From DYJE01 sp964637565 (GTDB lineage: Bacteria > Desulfobacterota > Desulfobacteria > Desulfobacterales > Desulfolunaceae), in the NCBI GenBank assembly GCA_964637565.1, contig CAZWTY010000040.1, forward strand, positions 1 to 33,639: DNA of 33,639 nucleotides, in the 5' to 3' direction. The notes under the pieces are model-generated. The model worked only from the letters and a program-made list of their open reading frames with translations, was not told where the DNA came from and did no database searches. Position numbers and translations under genes: made by a program. Positions within the stretch are counted from its first letter, which is position 1; every line of letters begins with the position of its first letter. Below, piece after piece: positions 1 to 7,998 of this stretch.

Positions 1-446
1 AACCGGTAAATCTGGCCCATCCATTCGGCGTCACGGTTGGCCAGGTAGTCGTTTACCGTGATGATGTGGACCCCTTTGCCGGTCAGGGCGTTGAGGTAGG
101 CCGGCAGTGTGGCCACCAGGGTTTTACCTTCACCTGTTTTCATTTCGGCGATGTTCCCGTGGTGCAGAACGATACCGCCGATCATCTGGCAATCGAAATG
201 CCTCATGCCGAGCACCCGTTTCGACGCTTCCCTGACAGTGGCGAAAGCCTCGGGCAGGATATCCTCGAGGGTTTTTCCCTGGGCCAGAAGCTCTTTGAAA
301 TAACCGGTCATGGCTTTCAGCTCGTCATCGCTTTTCTTCTCCATCTCAGGTTCGAAGCTGTTGATCCGCTCCACAAACACCTGAATATTTTTTAATACCC
401 GGTCATTTCTCGTCCCAAAAATCATTTTGAGTAAGTTGAAACCCAT
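1..446 (-). CDS. secA: Protein translocase ATPase SecA, N-terminal part (runs off the window)
   Basis: SecA is the motor ATPase that drives preproteins through SecYEG at the inner membrane. About 148 N-terminal residues are visible before the gene leaves the left edge. The start MGFNLLKMIFGTRNDR and the following helical segment are typical of the SecA N-terminus. The Walker A region reads MKTGEGKTLVA, followed by the nucleotide-binding-domain stretch HIITVNDYLANRDAEWMG. The ATG at 446-444 has a GAGGG-type ribosome binding site a few bases upstream. The gene points the same way as argC but lies about 310 bp downstream of it, so it probably has its own promoter. Family assignment is very secure; only the 3' part is missing. 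Confidence 0.96.
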   Translation of the reverse strand, partial: MGFNLLKMIFGTRNDRVLKNIQVFVERINSFEPEMEKKSDDELKAMTGYFKELLAQGKTLEDILPEAFATVREASKRVLGMRHFDCQMIGGIVLHHGNIAEMKTGEGKTLVATLPAYLNALTGKGVHIITVNDYLANRDAEWMGQIYR

Positions 447-755
447 ATGTACGTCACCCTCATTTTATTGGTTGGTTGGATGCATCAAGGTCAAACGGGA
501 AAGCGGTTCGTTTGTCGTGCAACGTCTTAACATGCCAGCGAACATTACCATTCTTTCATGAAATACAAGGTCTTCTATTCTACAAATCCCCACGAAAAGC
601 AAGGACAAAAGCCCCCTGCGGGAGATGGACGAAACCGCGTTCCATGGAATTTTTGGCAGGAAACCGTCTTCAAAAGCTGTATCGCCGAAATGACAGGAGT
701 CTGAAACGCAGGACAGACCGGGGCGACCCTGTGAGGCCGGCCCCGGCGAGTTTTT
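447..755. other. Intergenic region between argC and secA, no gene seen
   Basis: About 310 bp between the stop of argC and the start of secA, both minus strand. An open frame crosses it on the plus strand (476-793) but has no convincing ribosome binding site, is rich in Arg/Pro/Ser as expected for noncoding DNA, and runs into the antisense of argC. Downstream of argC there is a short GGGGC/GCCCC inverted repeat but no T-tract, so it is not a clear terminator. The secA promoter is expected here, but I could not pick a convincing -35/-10 pair. Confidence 0.5.
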
Positions 756-1778
756 TTAGAGCAGCCCGGCCGTCTCGTCCAGGCCGAGCATGATGTTCAT
801 GTTCTGGACTGCCTGTCCCGATGCCCCTTTCACCAGGTTGTCGATGGCGGAGATGATCACCAGCTGTCCGGTATCAGGGTTCAGATGAAACCCGATATCG
901 CAGAAATTGGTGTTCTGGACATAGCGCACATCGGGCGGTTGGCTCACGTCATCGAAAATCCGGACAAAAGGACGGCCTTTATAGAATGATGTGAGACAGT
1001 CCATGATGTCCTGGGCGTTGAATTCCCCTTTCACCCGGGTGTAGAGGGTGGTCAGCATGCCCCGTGTCAGGGGAAGCAGATGGGGCACGAAGGTCAGACT
1101 GATGGGTTCCCCCGATTCCCTCGAAAGCACCTCTTCCATTTCGGGACGATGCCGGTGCCCCTCGATTTTATAGGCCTTGAACCCTTCGTTGACCTCACAG
1201 AAATGGGTACCCAGGGACACGGACCGGCCAGCTCCGCTCACACCCGACTTGGAATCGGCGATGATATGGGCTGTGTCGATCATGCCTTTTTTCAGCAAAG
1301 GAACCAAAGGAAGCAGGACGGTGGTGGGGTAACACCCCGGATTGCCGATCAGCCGGGCTTGGGCGATTTTCTCCCTGTAGACCTCGCAGAGTCCGTAAAC
1401 GGAGATGTCGAGAAGCTCCCTGGCCGTGTGGGGCTGGTAAAACGCTTCGTAGGTCTCTACATTAGAAAACCTGAAGTCCGCCGAAAGATCGATGACCTTT
1501 TTTCCCCTTTCAATCAGCCCGGGAATGATGGACAAGGGGAGCTTGTGGGGCAGAGCTGTAAACACCACATCGGTTTTATCTGAAATAGCGTCGATATCAA
1601 ATTCCTCGCAGACCAGGTCAGTCAGGCCTCTCAAGAACGGGAAAGCCTGGGCGAAAGGCACTCCGGCGTATTGCCGGGACGTAACGGCCGTCAGCTCCAC
1701 ATGGGGGTGGGCCGAAAGAATTTTGACAAGCTCCGCTCCGGCATACCCGGTCGCTCCGACAATACCAGCACGTATCAT
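756..1778 (-). CDS. argC: N-acetyl-gamma-glutamyl-phosphate reductase
   Basis: ArgC carries out the NADPH-dependent reduction of N-acetyl-glutamyl-phosphate to the semialdehyde, the third step of arginine biosynthesis, in the cytosol. The 340-residue length matches the family. The N-terminus carries the Rossmann dinucleotide motif GIVGATGYAGAEL (residues 5-17). The catalytic cysteine is Cys149 in GNPGCYPT, and the family signature HRHRPEM is present in the second domain. The ATG at 1778 follows an AGGAG-like sequence. No other arginine gene is next to it: secA lies downstream and a 560-bp gap upstream, so it looks monocistronic. The call is secure. Confidence 0.97.
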   Translation of the reverse strand: MIRAGIVGATGYAGAELVKILSAHPHVELTAVTSRQYAGVPFAQAFPFLRGLTDLVCEEFDIDAISDKTDVVFTALPHKLPLSIIPGLIERGKKVIDLSADFRFSNVETYEAFYQPHTARELLDISVYGLCEVYREKIAQARLIGNPGCYPTTVLLPLVPLLKKGMIDTAHIIADSKSGVSGAGRSVSLGTHFCEVNEGFKAYKIEGHRHRPEMEEVLSRESGEPISLTFVPHLLPLTRGMLTTLYTRVKGEFNAQDIMDCLTSFYKGRPFVRIFDDVSQPPDVRYVQNTNFCDIGFHLNPDTGQLVIISAIDNLVKGASGQAVQNMNIMLGLDETAGLL

Positions 1779-2137
1779 GAACGTTCTCCTTACTGTATGA
1801 TAATCACGTTCTCATTCAAATCGCATGGAAAGATTCCAGTATAAAGACCGGAACGATTTTATCGTCGCGAAAATGTTTCCCGCGACATCGAACCGTGACC
1901 TGTTGTTCCATACGCCCTTTCCATTATCAAAGCGGCCGCCGATTATCAATGGGATAAAACGGGTGGCCATGGGGACCGGCCATGATATGCCGCACCAAAC
2001 CTTTCTGGTCGACCAGATACGAAACAAGATTATTCCATTGAACATAGTTATCAATCCATTGTATTTTTTCATTTTTATGAAACGTATTTCAACTTTTCAA
2101 ACCTGAACGCCTTGTTTGTGCGATGCAATATTTTATC
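1779..2137. other. Long intergenic region upstream of the phasin gene, no gene seen
   Basis: This stretch separates argC (minus) from the phasin promoter (plus). Short open frames occur on both strands (for example 1825-2106) but lack ribosome binding sites and resemble no family. A promoter for argC should lie at its left end; a TATACT hexamer is present there on the minus strand but without a good -35 partner. The right end is AT-rich and leads into the phasin promoter. Confidence 0.45.
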
Positions 2138-2166
2138 TTGACATAGGCACAGAGCTGAATTATAGT
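2138..2166 (+). promoter_or_regulatory. Near-consensus sigma-70 promoter for the phasin gene
   Basis: TTGACA at 2138-2143 is a perfect -35 box. A spacer of exactly 17 bases leads to TATAGT at 2161-2166, one mismatch from the -10 consensus. Predicted transcription start is near 2173, giving a leader of roughly 170 nt before the phasin ATG. This is one of the best promoter matches in the window and suits a structural protein needed in quantity. Confidence 0.75.
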
Positions 2167-2341
2167 GCGAGTGTTAAAGATGATTTGAATCCTATTCCGA
2201 CATTCGAACTTACGGACAATCCGCAAATCAGATTCAAACGAGACCAAGACACTATTGGCATGAATGGGACACGGTCTTCTTGTTTTCAAGAATCCGGCAG
2301 AACATCGTGCAGAACAATTAAACACTGTAAAGGAGGCAACT

Positions 2342-2725
2342 ATGCAGGACATGATGAAAAACATGATGGGCGATATGTGGAAGAACATGGACATGATGAA
2401 AAATTTCGATTTCGCCAAGAAATTCGATCTGATGAAAGATTTCAACGCCGCCAAGATCGGGCTTCAGGTTCTTGATTTCCAGAAAAGCACATTCAACAAC
2501 ACGTACAACACCCTGTTGAAACTTCAGGAACAGTCTGAAAAAATGGCCGAATCCTTCATGAAAGACAACGCCGCCATTCCTGACGAAGGCCGGAAAATCC
2601 TCGACGAATGGAAGCTTGTCATGAAAAAAGGCCAGACCGAAATCAAAAAATCCATTGATGAAGGTTTCTCCAAAGCTGAGTCGTTTTTCACCGAATCGAC
2701 TCAAAGCACCAAAGCCGCGAAATAA
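2342..2725 (+). CDS. Phasin-like PHA granule-associated protein
   Basis: A small (127 aa), highly charged, probably all-helical protein with no signal peptide. The Met-rich N-terminus contains repeated DMMKN/MMKD units (residues 1-33). The middle part (LDFQKSTFNNTYNTLLKLQEQSEKM) has the amphipathic pattern of phasins, which coat polyhydroxyalkanoate granules. An in-frame ATG exists at 2264, but the ATG at 2342 has an excellent AAAGGAGG ribosome binding site (2329-2336) five bases upstream and is preferred. It is transcribed from the strong promoter at 2138 and followed by a 19-bp hairpin, then by a coiled-coil PhaE-like gene. A PhaC-like synthase lies 3.5 kb away. Family assignment rests on pattern and context, so it is likely but not certain. 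Confidence 0.7.
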   Translation: MQDMMKNMMGDMWKNMDMMKNFDFAKKFDLMKDFNAAKIGLQVLDFQKSTFNNTYNTLLKLQEQSEKMAESFMKDNAAIPDEGRKILDEWKLVMKKGQTEIKKSIDEGFSKAESFFTESTQSTKAAK

Positions 2726-2751
2726 AGCCGCCTGAATCGGAAAAAACCCGG

Positions 2752-2792
2752 TAGCATATAACCTTTCCCGGCCGGGAAAAGGTTATATGCTA
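2752..2792 (+). terminator. Strong hairpin between phasin and PhaE-like genes
   Basis: A nearly perfect inverted repeat with arms of about 19 bp: TAGCATATAACCTTTCCCGG pairs with its complement, with one extra A in the right arm. It lies 26 bp after the phasin stop and is followed by a weak T-rich run (TTGTTATT). It could terminate most phasin transcripts while letting some read into the next gene, or it could stabilise the 3' end of the phasin mRNA. Confidence 0.65.
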
Positions 2793-2826
2793 TTGTTATT
2801 CATCATCATTGAATTGGGGACAATCT

Positions 2827-3588
2827 ATGACGAATCTGCACACGAATTTCTGGGAAAACGCCTTTACGGAGATGATTGAAAAAAGCAACCAGTTCATTCA
2901 GGACAATCCGTTGTTTCGGATGGACACCCTGTTCGAAGACAGCCTCACACGATTCAAAGAACTCTCGTCCATGATGCAGAAACTGAGCGGCTGGAATCTT
3001 TTTACAACCTTGAAAGACACCCCGGTACCCGGTTCCAACGACTTTTTCGAGCAGACAAAAAGTTTCATGAACTTCGACAAACTCTTCGAAGAGTCCATGG
3101 TTCGCTTTAAGGAATTGTCGTCGTACACAGAGCAGTTCAAACCCATGACCATGTTTTTCAACCCCACCGAATTCATGAGCATGGATTTCAAAAAAAACAG
3201 CGACGAATTCCTGAAACTGCTGGGCCTGATTTCCTTCGACGAATACCAGTCCCTCATTAAAAAATACGAGGAACTCAGAAAACAGAGCCAGGAATTCGAA
3301 AAAATCCAGGGCGAACAGGCCAGGAAAATATCAGAACTCAACCAGGCCGCTGCTTCGGAAAAGAAAAAAGCCGCCACACGGGATAAATCCGTGGATGAAA
3401 ACAAGGCCCGCCTTGACGAACAGAAAAAAATCGCGGCTGACCTGAACAAAGAGCTGGACGCCCAGAAAAAACAAGCTCTTTCCCTTGAAAAAGAGCTGAA
3501 TGAGCTAAAGAAACTGAACGAAAAGCTGAAAAAGGATGTCAGTGAAAAAGAGCTTCTGCTCAAAAAAACCCAGACAGAAAAAGCATAA
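2827..3588 (+). CDS. Coiled-coil PHA-granule / PhaE-like protein
   Basis: A 253-residue soluble protein in two parts. Residues 1-130 are Phe/Met-rich and contain an internal duplication: LFEDSLTRFKELSS (35-48) is repeated as LFEESMVRFKELSS (86-99), with similar flanks. From LLGLISFDEY (about 131-140) onward the protein is a long Lys/Glu heptad coiled coil to the C-terminus. A short leucine-rich segment leading into a coiled coil is also the layout of PhaE subunits of class III PHA synthases and of long phasins. The ATG at 2827 has GGGGAC upstream; a TTG 18 bases earlier (2809) is a poorer alternative. It lies just downstream of the phasin gene, separated by a hairpin. A granule or synthase-partner role is inference from layout and context. 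Confidence 0.55.
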   Translation: MTNLHTNFWENAFTEMIEKSNQFIQDNPLFRMDTLFEDSLTRFKELSSMMQKLSGWNLFTTLKDTPVPGSNDFFEQTKSFMNFDKLFEESMVRFKELSSYTEQFKPMTMFFNPTEFMSMDFKKNSDEFLKLLGLISFDEYQSLIKKYEELRKQSQEFEKIQGEQARKISELNQAAASEKKKAATRDKSVDENKARLDEQKKIAADLNKELDAQKKQALSLEKELNELKKLNEKLKKDVSEKELLLKKTQTEKA

Positions 3589-3901
3589 ACCCACGTTCGA
3601 TCCGGCGCCTGACCTGTCTCTCCCTCCAAGGCCAGGCGCCACCCCACAGTGACTCTCCCGCGAAAATATCCTCTGTTATCACGGGCGTGCCCCGCTCCTT
3701 CTTTTACACCAGACTTTTTGCAACACCGGCAAGTGAGGGCTCGACACAGCTTCTCATTTGATATATTAATTTAAAAACTGCTTATTAAAAAACCGTCCCT
3801 CACCGCTGTGCTCATGGCATTACGAACCCGGTAAAAAAGAAGGTTTATTCTAAGCAAAAAACCTGAATCTTTTCAGCCATAACCGTCAGAGGCGCTCGAC
3901 T
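3589..3901. other. Intergenic region with a GC-rich hairpin
   Basis: About 310 bp without a gene. Just after the PhaE-like stop, GGCGCCTGACC (from 3604) pairs with GGCCAGGCGCC (to 3640) with one mismatch. No T-tract follows, so it is at most a Rho-assisted or weak terminator. A possible promoter for the following gene is TCGACA (3741-3746) with TATTAA (3764-3769) at 17-base spacing, a modest match. The rest is AT-rich with no other structure that I can support. Confidence 0.4.
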
Positions 3902-4588
3902 ATGAATTCCAATGAAATCAAAAGCCTGATCAAAAAAACCGAAGATATGGTTTCAGGTTTTTTCATCACCGGCGGTGAAAAATGGGAGACGGTTCCCCTG
4001 ATCCTGAAGAAACTCTACCAGTTCGGAGGCGACCTGGTGGATCAGACAGAAAAAAAAGAGAATGTGGCCCGCCGGATCGAATGCAACGTCGGTTGCCCTT
4101 ACTGCTGTTTCACACGGGTCACCCTCATGCCCTGCGAAGCCCTTCACATCGGCCAGCATATCCGGGAAAACTATTCCCTGAGGCAGACCGACGCCCTCAT
4201 GAAAAAGATATCCAACATCCTGAGGCTGGTGAAAGGGAAATCGCCGGATGAACTGCCGTCGTTCTGGCGGAAAACTCCCTGCATCTTTCTTGAAAACGAC
4301 AAATGCTCGATTTACGCCATCCGCCCTTTTCTATGCAGGGCCTGGCACTCCCTGAGCGTGGATCAGTGCAGACGGGCCTTCGAATCGGACAGGGAAGACG
4401 CAGAGATCGACACCACCCCTTTTCGCGGCGCGATATACGGCGCGGTTCATGAAGGCCTGACCCATGTGTGCCGGTCCATGGGGTGTGAATGGGAGACCAC
4501 GGACATCCTTTCCTCTTTGCGAATCGTCCTGGCCCATCCCGACCCTTTCAGCGCCTGGATCAAGGGAGAACGGCTTTTTCGTTCATAG
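3902..4588 (+). CDS. YkgJ-family Cys-cluster (putative Zn/Fe-chelating) protein
   Basis: A 228-residue cytosolic protein with the Cys pattern of the YkgJ/UPF0153 family, annotated as a putative zinc- or iron-chelating domain of unknown function. A first cluster reads CNVGCPYCCFTRVTLMPCE. A second reads PCIFLENDKCSIYAIRPFLCRAWHS, the family's C-x(n)-C-x-I-Y-x-x-RP-x-x-CR signature. A further Cys-containing tail follows (VDQC, HVCRSMGCEW). The ATG at 3902 has a GAGG-type site upstream. The next gene, convergent on the opposite strand, is a second member of the same family, and their 3' ends overlap by 29 bp. I cannot give a molecular function; metal or Fe-S binding is family-level inference. 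Confidence 0.8.
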   Translation: MNSNEIKSLIKKTEDMVSGFFITGGEKWETVPLILKKLYQFGGDLVDQTEKKENVARRIECNVGCPYCCFTRVTLMPCEALHIGQHIRENYSLRQTDALMKKISNILRLVKGKSPDELPSFWRKTPCIFLENDKCSIYAIRPFLCRAWHSLSVDQCRRAFESDREDAEIDTTPFRGAIYGAVHEGLTHVCRSMGCEWETTDILSSLRIVLAHPDPFSAWIKGERLFRS

Positions 4589-5237
4589 GTCCCCTGTCCC
4601 GGTTGTTCAGCCGTATGGCGATACCCGGCCAGTTGATCTCCTGGAGGTTTTTCACAAAGCGGAGGAGGAAGCCGTTTTTCATGGCTTCCCGCCGTTCGGA
4701 CCGCTGGACGATTCCGTGATAGGGCAGCATTTTCGAAAGCGCCCTGTCTTTCTGACGTTCGTCGGGAGTCCACACATCGTTACGGCGAGAGTAATACGGG
4801 TCCTCGCCGTCAGTGCAGGGCTTTGAAAACACGTTGAAAAAACGGCAGGCCAGGGGCCGGGCCGGGTGAATGCCGCAGACGCCTTCCACCAGAAAAGGGC
4901 AGCCCTGCCCCGGGACAAAATCAAGCATCCGGGCCGAGATGGCTTCAAACATTTCCCGGGGAGCCCGGTCCAGAAGGTACCAGTAGATCCCCATAAGCTC
5001 CAGGGGATAAACCGGAATGGTCACATGGGTTTGGCAGCAGGAAGAGCATCCTTTGGCGCAGGCGAGCACACGCCCTTTTTTCATTTCAGATTCGATGGCC
5101 CCATAGATATCCTGGTCCGCGCTGTAAAACGCGTCAAAAAGCATGGAAAGCCAGGGATAGGCCTTTTCCTGATCCGGGAAATCCAGCCGGGCCGGTTCGG
5201 AATAGGCGGTTCGTCCGCTTTTTTTCTTTTTCGCCAT
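4560..5237 (-). CDS. YkgJ-family Cys-cluster protein, convergent paralogue
   Basis: A 225-residue protein with the YkgJ/UPF0153 signature: CAKGCSSCCQTHVTIPVYPLE, then GQGCPFLVEGVCGIHPARPLACRFFNVFSKPC. The short N-terminal tail is basic (MAKKKKSGR). The Cys spacing parallels that of the neighbouring gene on the plus strand, but the rest of the sequence is quite different, so this is an old duplication or two independent family members. The ATG at 5237 has AGGAG about eleven bases upstream. The last 29 bp overlap the 3' end of the convergent gene. Its function is unknown beyond probable metal binding; both genes sit between the phasin and PhaC loci. Confidence 0.8.
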   Translation of the reverse strand: MAKKKKSGRTAYSEPARLDFPDQEKAYPWLSMLFDAFYSADQDIYGAIESEMKKGRVLACAKGCSSCCQTHVTIPVYPLELMGIYWYLLDRAPREMFEAISARMLDFVPGQGCPFLVEGVCGIHPARPLACRFFNVFSKPCTDGEDPYYSRRNDVWTPDERQKDRALSKMLPYHGIVQRSERREAMKNGFLLRFVKNLQEINWPGIAIRLNNRDRGPMNEKAVLP

Positions 5238-5614
5238 GGCAAATCCAACTCCTGTTGATGGTCCCTGTTTTTTTTAAAACGCTTATAAACGGAAACATCG
5301 AACAAAACCATAAAAATTTCAGGCCAAACCCATCATGCCAAGATCTAAGCCTTGATTCTCAGGGGTGTGTGCTCCGCGAATTCTGAATAGTAACATCCTG
5401 ATTTTCAATAAATTTGAATTGACACGACTGCAAAAAAACAGGTAATGTTAATTATAAATATTCATTCAGGATGATTTGAAAAAAGATCCGATTATCTCTC
5501 TTCTCACGTACGCATTTCATGTGTTTCAAGTCCTTCTCCATCTAATGAATATTCGGTCAACGATACCCGGATCGATGAATCCGGCTTTCTTGAAATCGAA
5601 TCGTGGAGGAAACC
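5238..5614. other. Intergenic region upstream of the PilZ gene
   Basis: Divergent spacer of about 375 bp between the minus-strand YkgJ-type gene and the plus-strand PilZ gene. It is AT-rich in the middle. TTGACA at 5419-5424 is a perfect -35 box toward the PilZ gene; the best -10 at acceptable spacing is only TAATGT (5443-5448, 18-base spacer), so the promoter call is weak. No open frame with a ribosome binding site was seen. Confidence 0.4.
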
Positions 5615-6115
5615 ATGTACCAGGACAAACGAAGATCATGTCCCCGTGACAATTTCACGGCATCGGTTCTCATATCCGAGACACTGGACGGGAATTATGT
5701 GGACGCGGTCATGCACAACCACAGCAAAAGCGGGATGTACATCGTCGCCCCCCAGCAGCTCGACTCTGAATCAGGCCTGTACGTCAACATGCTTGACACG
5801 GTTGAGCACGATATTTACAGGGGTTTTTTCGGACGGGTCAAATGGTGCCGGGAACTGAGAAGGTCCGAAGACCTGAACGACCACTTTGGCGTGGGCCTTC
5901 ATTTCGTCATCAAAAGCCACCAGTATTTCGGGGGGATCGGCTGCATGACCGAATGCTGCTGTGATATCTGCGGCGCACGGATGTCTCTCCAGAAACTGAT
6001 CAAGACCCGGGAGTACGTCCTGGAGTGCCCCGCATGCCATTCGGCCCTTGCCAAGTACCCTGATGGGAGCCTGAAATCGACCATCAACAACTATCTCATG
6101 GGCAACATTCTCTGA
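5615..6115 (+). CDS. PilZ-domain protein with C-terminal zinc ribbon
   Basis: A 166-residue cytosolic protein. The N-terminal ~110 residues form a PilZ domain, the common c-di-GMP receptor fold. The RxxxR element is present in DKRRSCPRD and the D/NxSxxG element appears as NHSKSG, so both ligand-contacting motifs look intact. The C-terminal third carries CCCDICGARM and, about 30 residues later, LECPACHS: two CxxC knuckles of a zinc ribbon. The start at ATG 5615 has GGAGGAAACC directly upstream; an earlier GTG at 5603 overlaps this site and is less likely. It is convergent with the PhaC-like gene. Partner or target is unknown; c-di-GMP binding is a family-based prediction. Confidence 0.85.
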   Translation: MYQDKRRSCPRDNFTASVLISETLDGNYVDAVMHNHSKSGMYIVAPQQLDSESGLYVNMLDTVEHDIYRGFFGRVKWCRELRRSEDLNDHFGVGLHFVIKSHQYFGGIGCMTECCCDICGARMSLQKLIKTREYVLECPACHSALAKYPDGSLKSTINNYLMGNIL

Positions 6116-6195
6116 CCACGTCATGACAAAGCCTGATGCATCGTCCGCACAGGTTCCCGCAGCAAAACTTACCGGGGTGAAAGCCTTTTAAACCC

Positions 6196-7752
6196 TCAAC
6201 GTTTTTTTGCGCCCTGATCCAGCTGGAACCGGACAGGCCCCCTGTGGCCCGACTCCCCGTAGACCTTGTGAAGACCGTATGCCGAATGGGGGTTGGACCA
6301 GGACGTGGCAATGGCCACATGGCCCTTGGGAAAAGGCGTGACCTCCACGTCCATGAAATCCAGAGGCGCCAGGGCCGAACCCGCTTCCACCAGATCATCG
6401 CTTTCACCGTAACAGATCAGCCAGGGAATCATCTTTTCCTTGAGCCGTTTGATGTTCAGTTTTTTTCCGAACAGGGTCACGGGAAGAGTGCCGTCCTTTT
6501 CGATAGGATGGTTGAACGAGGCGAAACTCATCTTTGTGATCCCCAATGGGATGTCGGTCCTGTCGTATTTCAGCCAGTAATTCAGGGCGGTGGCTGTTTT
6601 GTTGAACACAAATTCCGCCTGTCCGTCGCTCTGGCCCAGCATGATCATGTCCCTGAAAAAGGAAACGATGGGTGTTTCCGTGTCGATGCTTTTCAGTTTG
6701 TAAACCCAGCTCATCAGATGGCCGTCGGCCACCGCGTTACCGCTGGGGAGTGTTTTACGGCCATAAGCCAGATTGTTGTATCGCGTTGGAAGGCTCTTGA
6801 GAAAATTCGCGAGCCCCGCGCACTTCGATCCGTCAATGGGGGCCACACAGGTGATCAGGGTGTCCACCAGACCGTCGAGTTCTCCTGTAACCATATCGCA
6901 GACCACGATAAATCCCCCCTGGCAGTAGCCGTTCAGGGTCACCGGCTGGCCGTGGAGTTTTTTCAGCTGTTCGCAGAAATATTTCAGGTCCCGTGCATCA
7001 TCCTCCCCCTCCATGGTCTGAACCGCCGGATGGTCAGCCACGGGCTTCAGGATCCGGATATAGGTGGGTATGCCCTGGTTGGCGAAGGCATGGGCGTAGC
7101 TCTTGTTCTCATGGGGAAGAAAGCCCAGGATGTTCGCTCCGAGAACATAGGGGGGAATGATCACCACCGGTTTCAGACCGTCGTCTGTGGTGACCCGGCT
7201 GTCCGTGGGAGTGATCCGGTAAAGGATGAAGCGGTCGGTTTCGGCCATGACCTTGTCCTGCCCTCTTTCAAAGTGAAAGCCGAATTCCTCCCCGACTTCC
7301 CGTATGGCCATGGGGTATTCATGGGCGATCCGGTTCAGGGTGTTCATCCTGTTTCGGACCAGGTCCTTCAGTGTAGCACCTTCACCGCTTAAAAGGGTGT
7401 TGCGCCAAGCCTCCAGAAACTCCTGCCCTTCCCTGTTCAGGTAGTCGTTCAGGAACTTCCACGTTCCCGAGAAACCCCTTTCCGCGACGTCCATGTTGAA
7501 ACGGAGAAGCTGAAGCTGGGCTTCCAGATTTTCCGACGGAGACACGGCAAGTGCGTTTTTCTTTTCCTCATCCATCAGATACCTGGATGCGGACATCATC
7601 GGATTCATGAATTCGTTCATGTAATCTGAAAGTCCCACAAGGTAGTTCTGGACAGCCCTGGCTGTGTCCACCCCATCTTTCAGGGAGGCTGTCCAGTCCG
7701 TGTTGAGAAGGGTCGACCGGAGAAGATGGTCGATGAATGAGTTTTTTTTCAT
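6196..7752 (-). CDS. phaC: PhaC-like polyhydroxyalkanoate synthase (alpha/beta-hydrolase fold)
   Basis: Polymerises hydroxyacyl-CoA into PHA at the granule surface. The 518-residue protein has a helical N-terminal half and an alpha/beta-hydrolase catalytic half. The lipase-box-like motif LNGYCQGGF holds the nucleophile Cys277, the G-x-C-x-G-G form diagnostic of PHA synthases rather than ordinary Ser hydrolases. The other triad members are probably Asp453 in GESDDLVE and His478 in KGHVAIATS. The ATG at 7752 has AAGGA upstream; a TTG eleven codons earlier lacks this. Length is between the short class III PhaC (about 360 aa) and class I (about 590 aa). It has its own promoter at 7831-7860. The phasin and PhaE-like genes on the other strand support the role; synthase class is uncertain. 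Confidence 0.8.
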   Translation of the reverse strand: MKKNSFIDHLLRSTLLNTDWTASLKDGVDTARAVQNYLVGLSDYMNEFMNPMMSASRYLMDEEKKNALAVSPSENLEAQLQLLRFNMDVAERGFSGTWKFLNDYLNREGQEFLEAWRNTLLSGEGATLKDLVRNRMNTLNRIAHEYPMAIREVGEEFGFHFERGQDKVMAETDRFILYRITPTDSRVTTDDGLKPVVIIPPYVLGANILGFLPHENKSYAHAFANQGIPTYIRILKPVADHPAVQTMEGEDDARDLKYFCEQLKKLHGQPVTLNGYCQGGFIVVCDMVTGELDGLVDTLITCVAPIDGSKCAGLANFLKSLPTRYNNLAYGRKTLPSGNAVADGHLMSWVYKLKSIDTETPIVSFFRDMIMLGQSDGQAEFVFNKTATALNYWLKYDRTDIPLGITKMSFASFNHPIEKDGTLPVTLFGKKLNIKRLKEKMIPWLICYGESDDLVEAGSALAPLDFMDVEVTPFPKGHVAIATSWSNPHSAYGLHKVYGESGHRGPVRFQLDQGAKKR

Positions 7753-7830
7753 GGGCGATCCTTGACCATGATTCGAGAGCGGCAACGACTCAGCGAACCG
7801 GAAGAAAACAATAACGGTGAATTTTCTGAC

Positions 7831-7860
7831 AGTATATTAATTAAGGTATGATTCCGTCAA
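7831..7860 (-). promoter_or_regulatory. Sigma-70 promoter for the PhaC-like gene
   Basis: On the minus strand TTGACG (7860-7855), an 18-base spacer and TATACT (7836-7831) form a good promoter, each box one mismatch from consensus. The predicted start is near 7824, giving a leader of about 70 nt to the ATG at 7752. Confidence 0.65.
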
Positions 7861-7998
7861 ATACGCCCAAGGGTCCGGGCCGGTAAAAAACGGTTTTTCC
7901 TGATTGATTCAAGACGATTGTAATGAACGGCATGGAAAGCGTCAAGCAAAACCCTCCCATGGGACAAAAAGCCGGCCTCAGCTCATCGAAACACCGTC

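Noticed and set aside
66..395. Open frame on the plus strand at the left edge
   Set aside because: It is antisense to secA, whose minus-strand translation is unmistakable.
1825..2106. Plus-strand 93-codon frame between argC and the phasin promoter
   Set aside because: No ribosome binding site, no recognisable domain, and composition follows the local AT-rich DNA.
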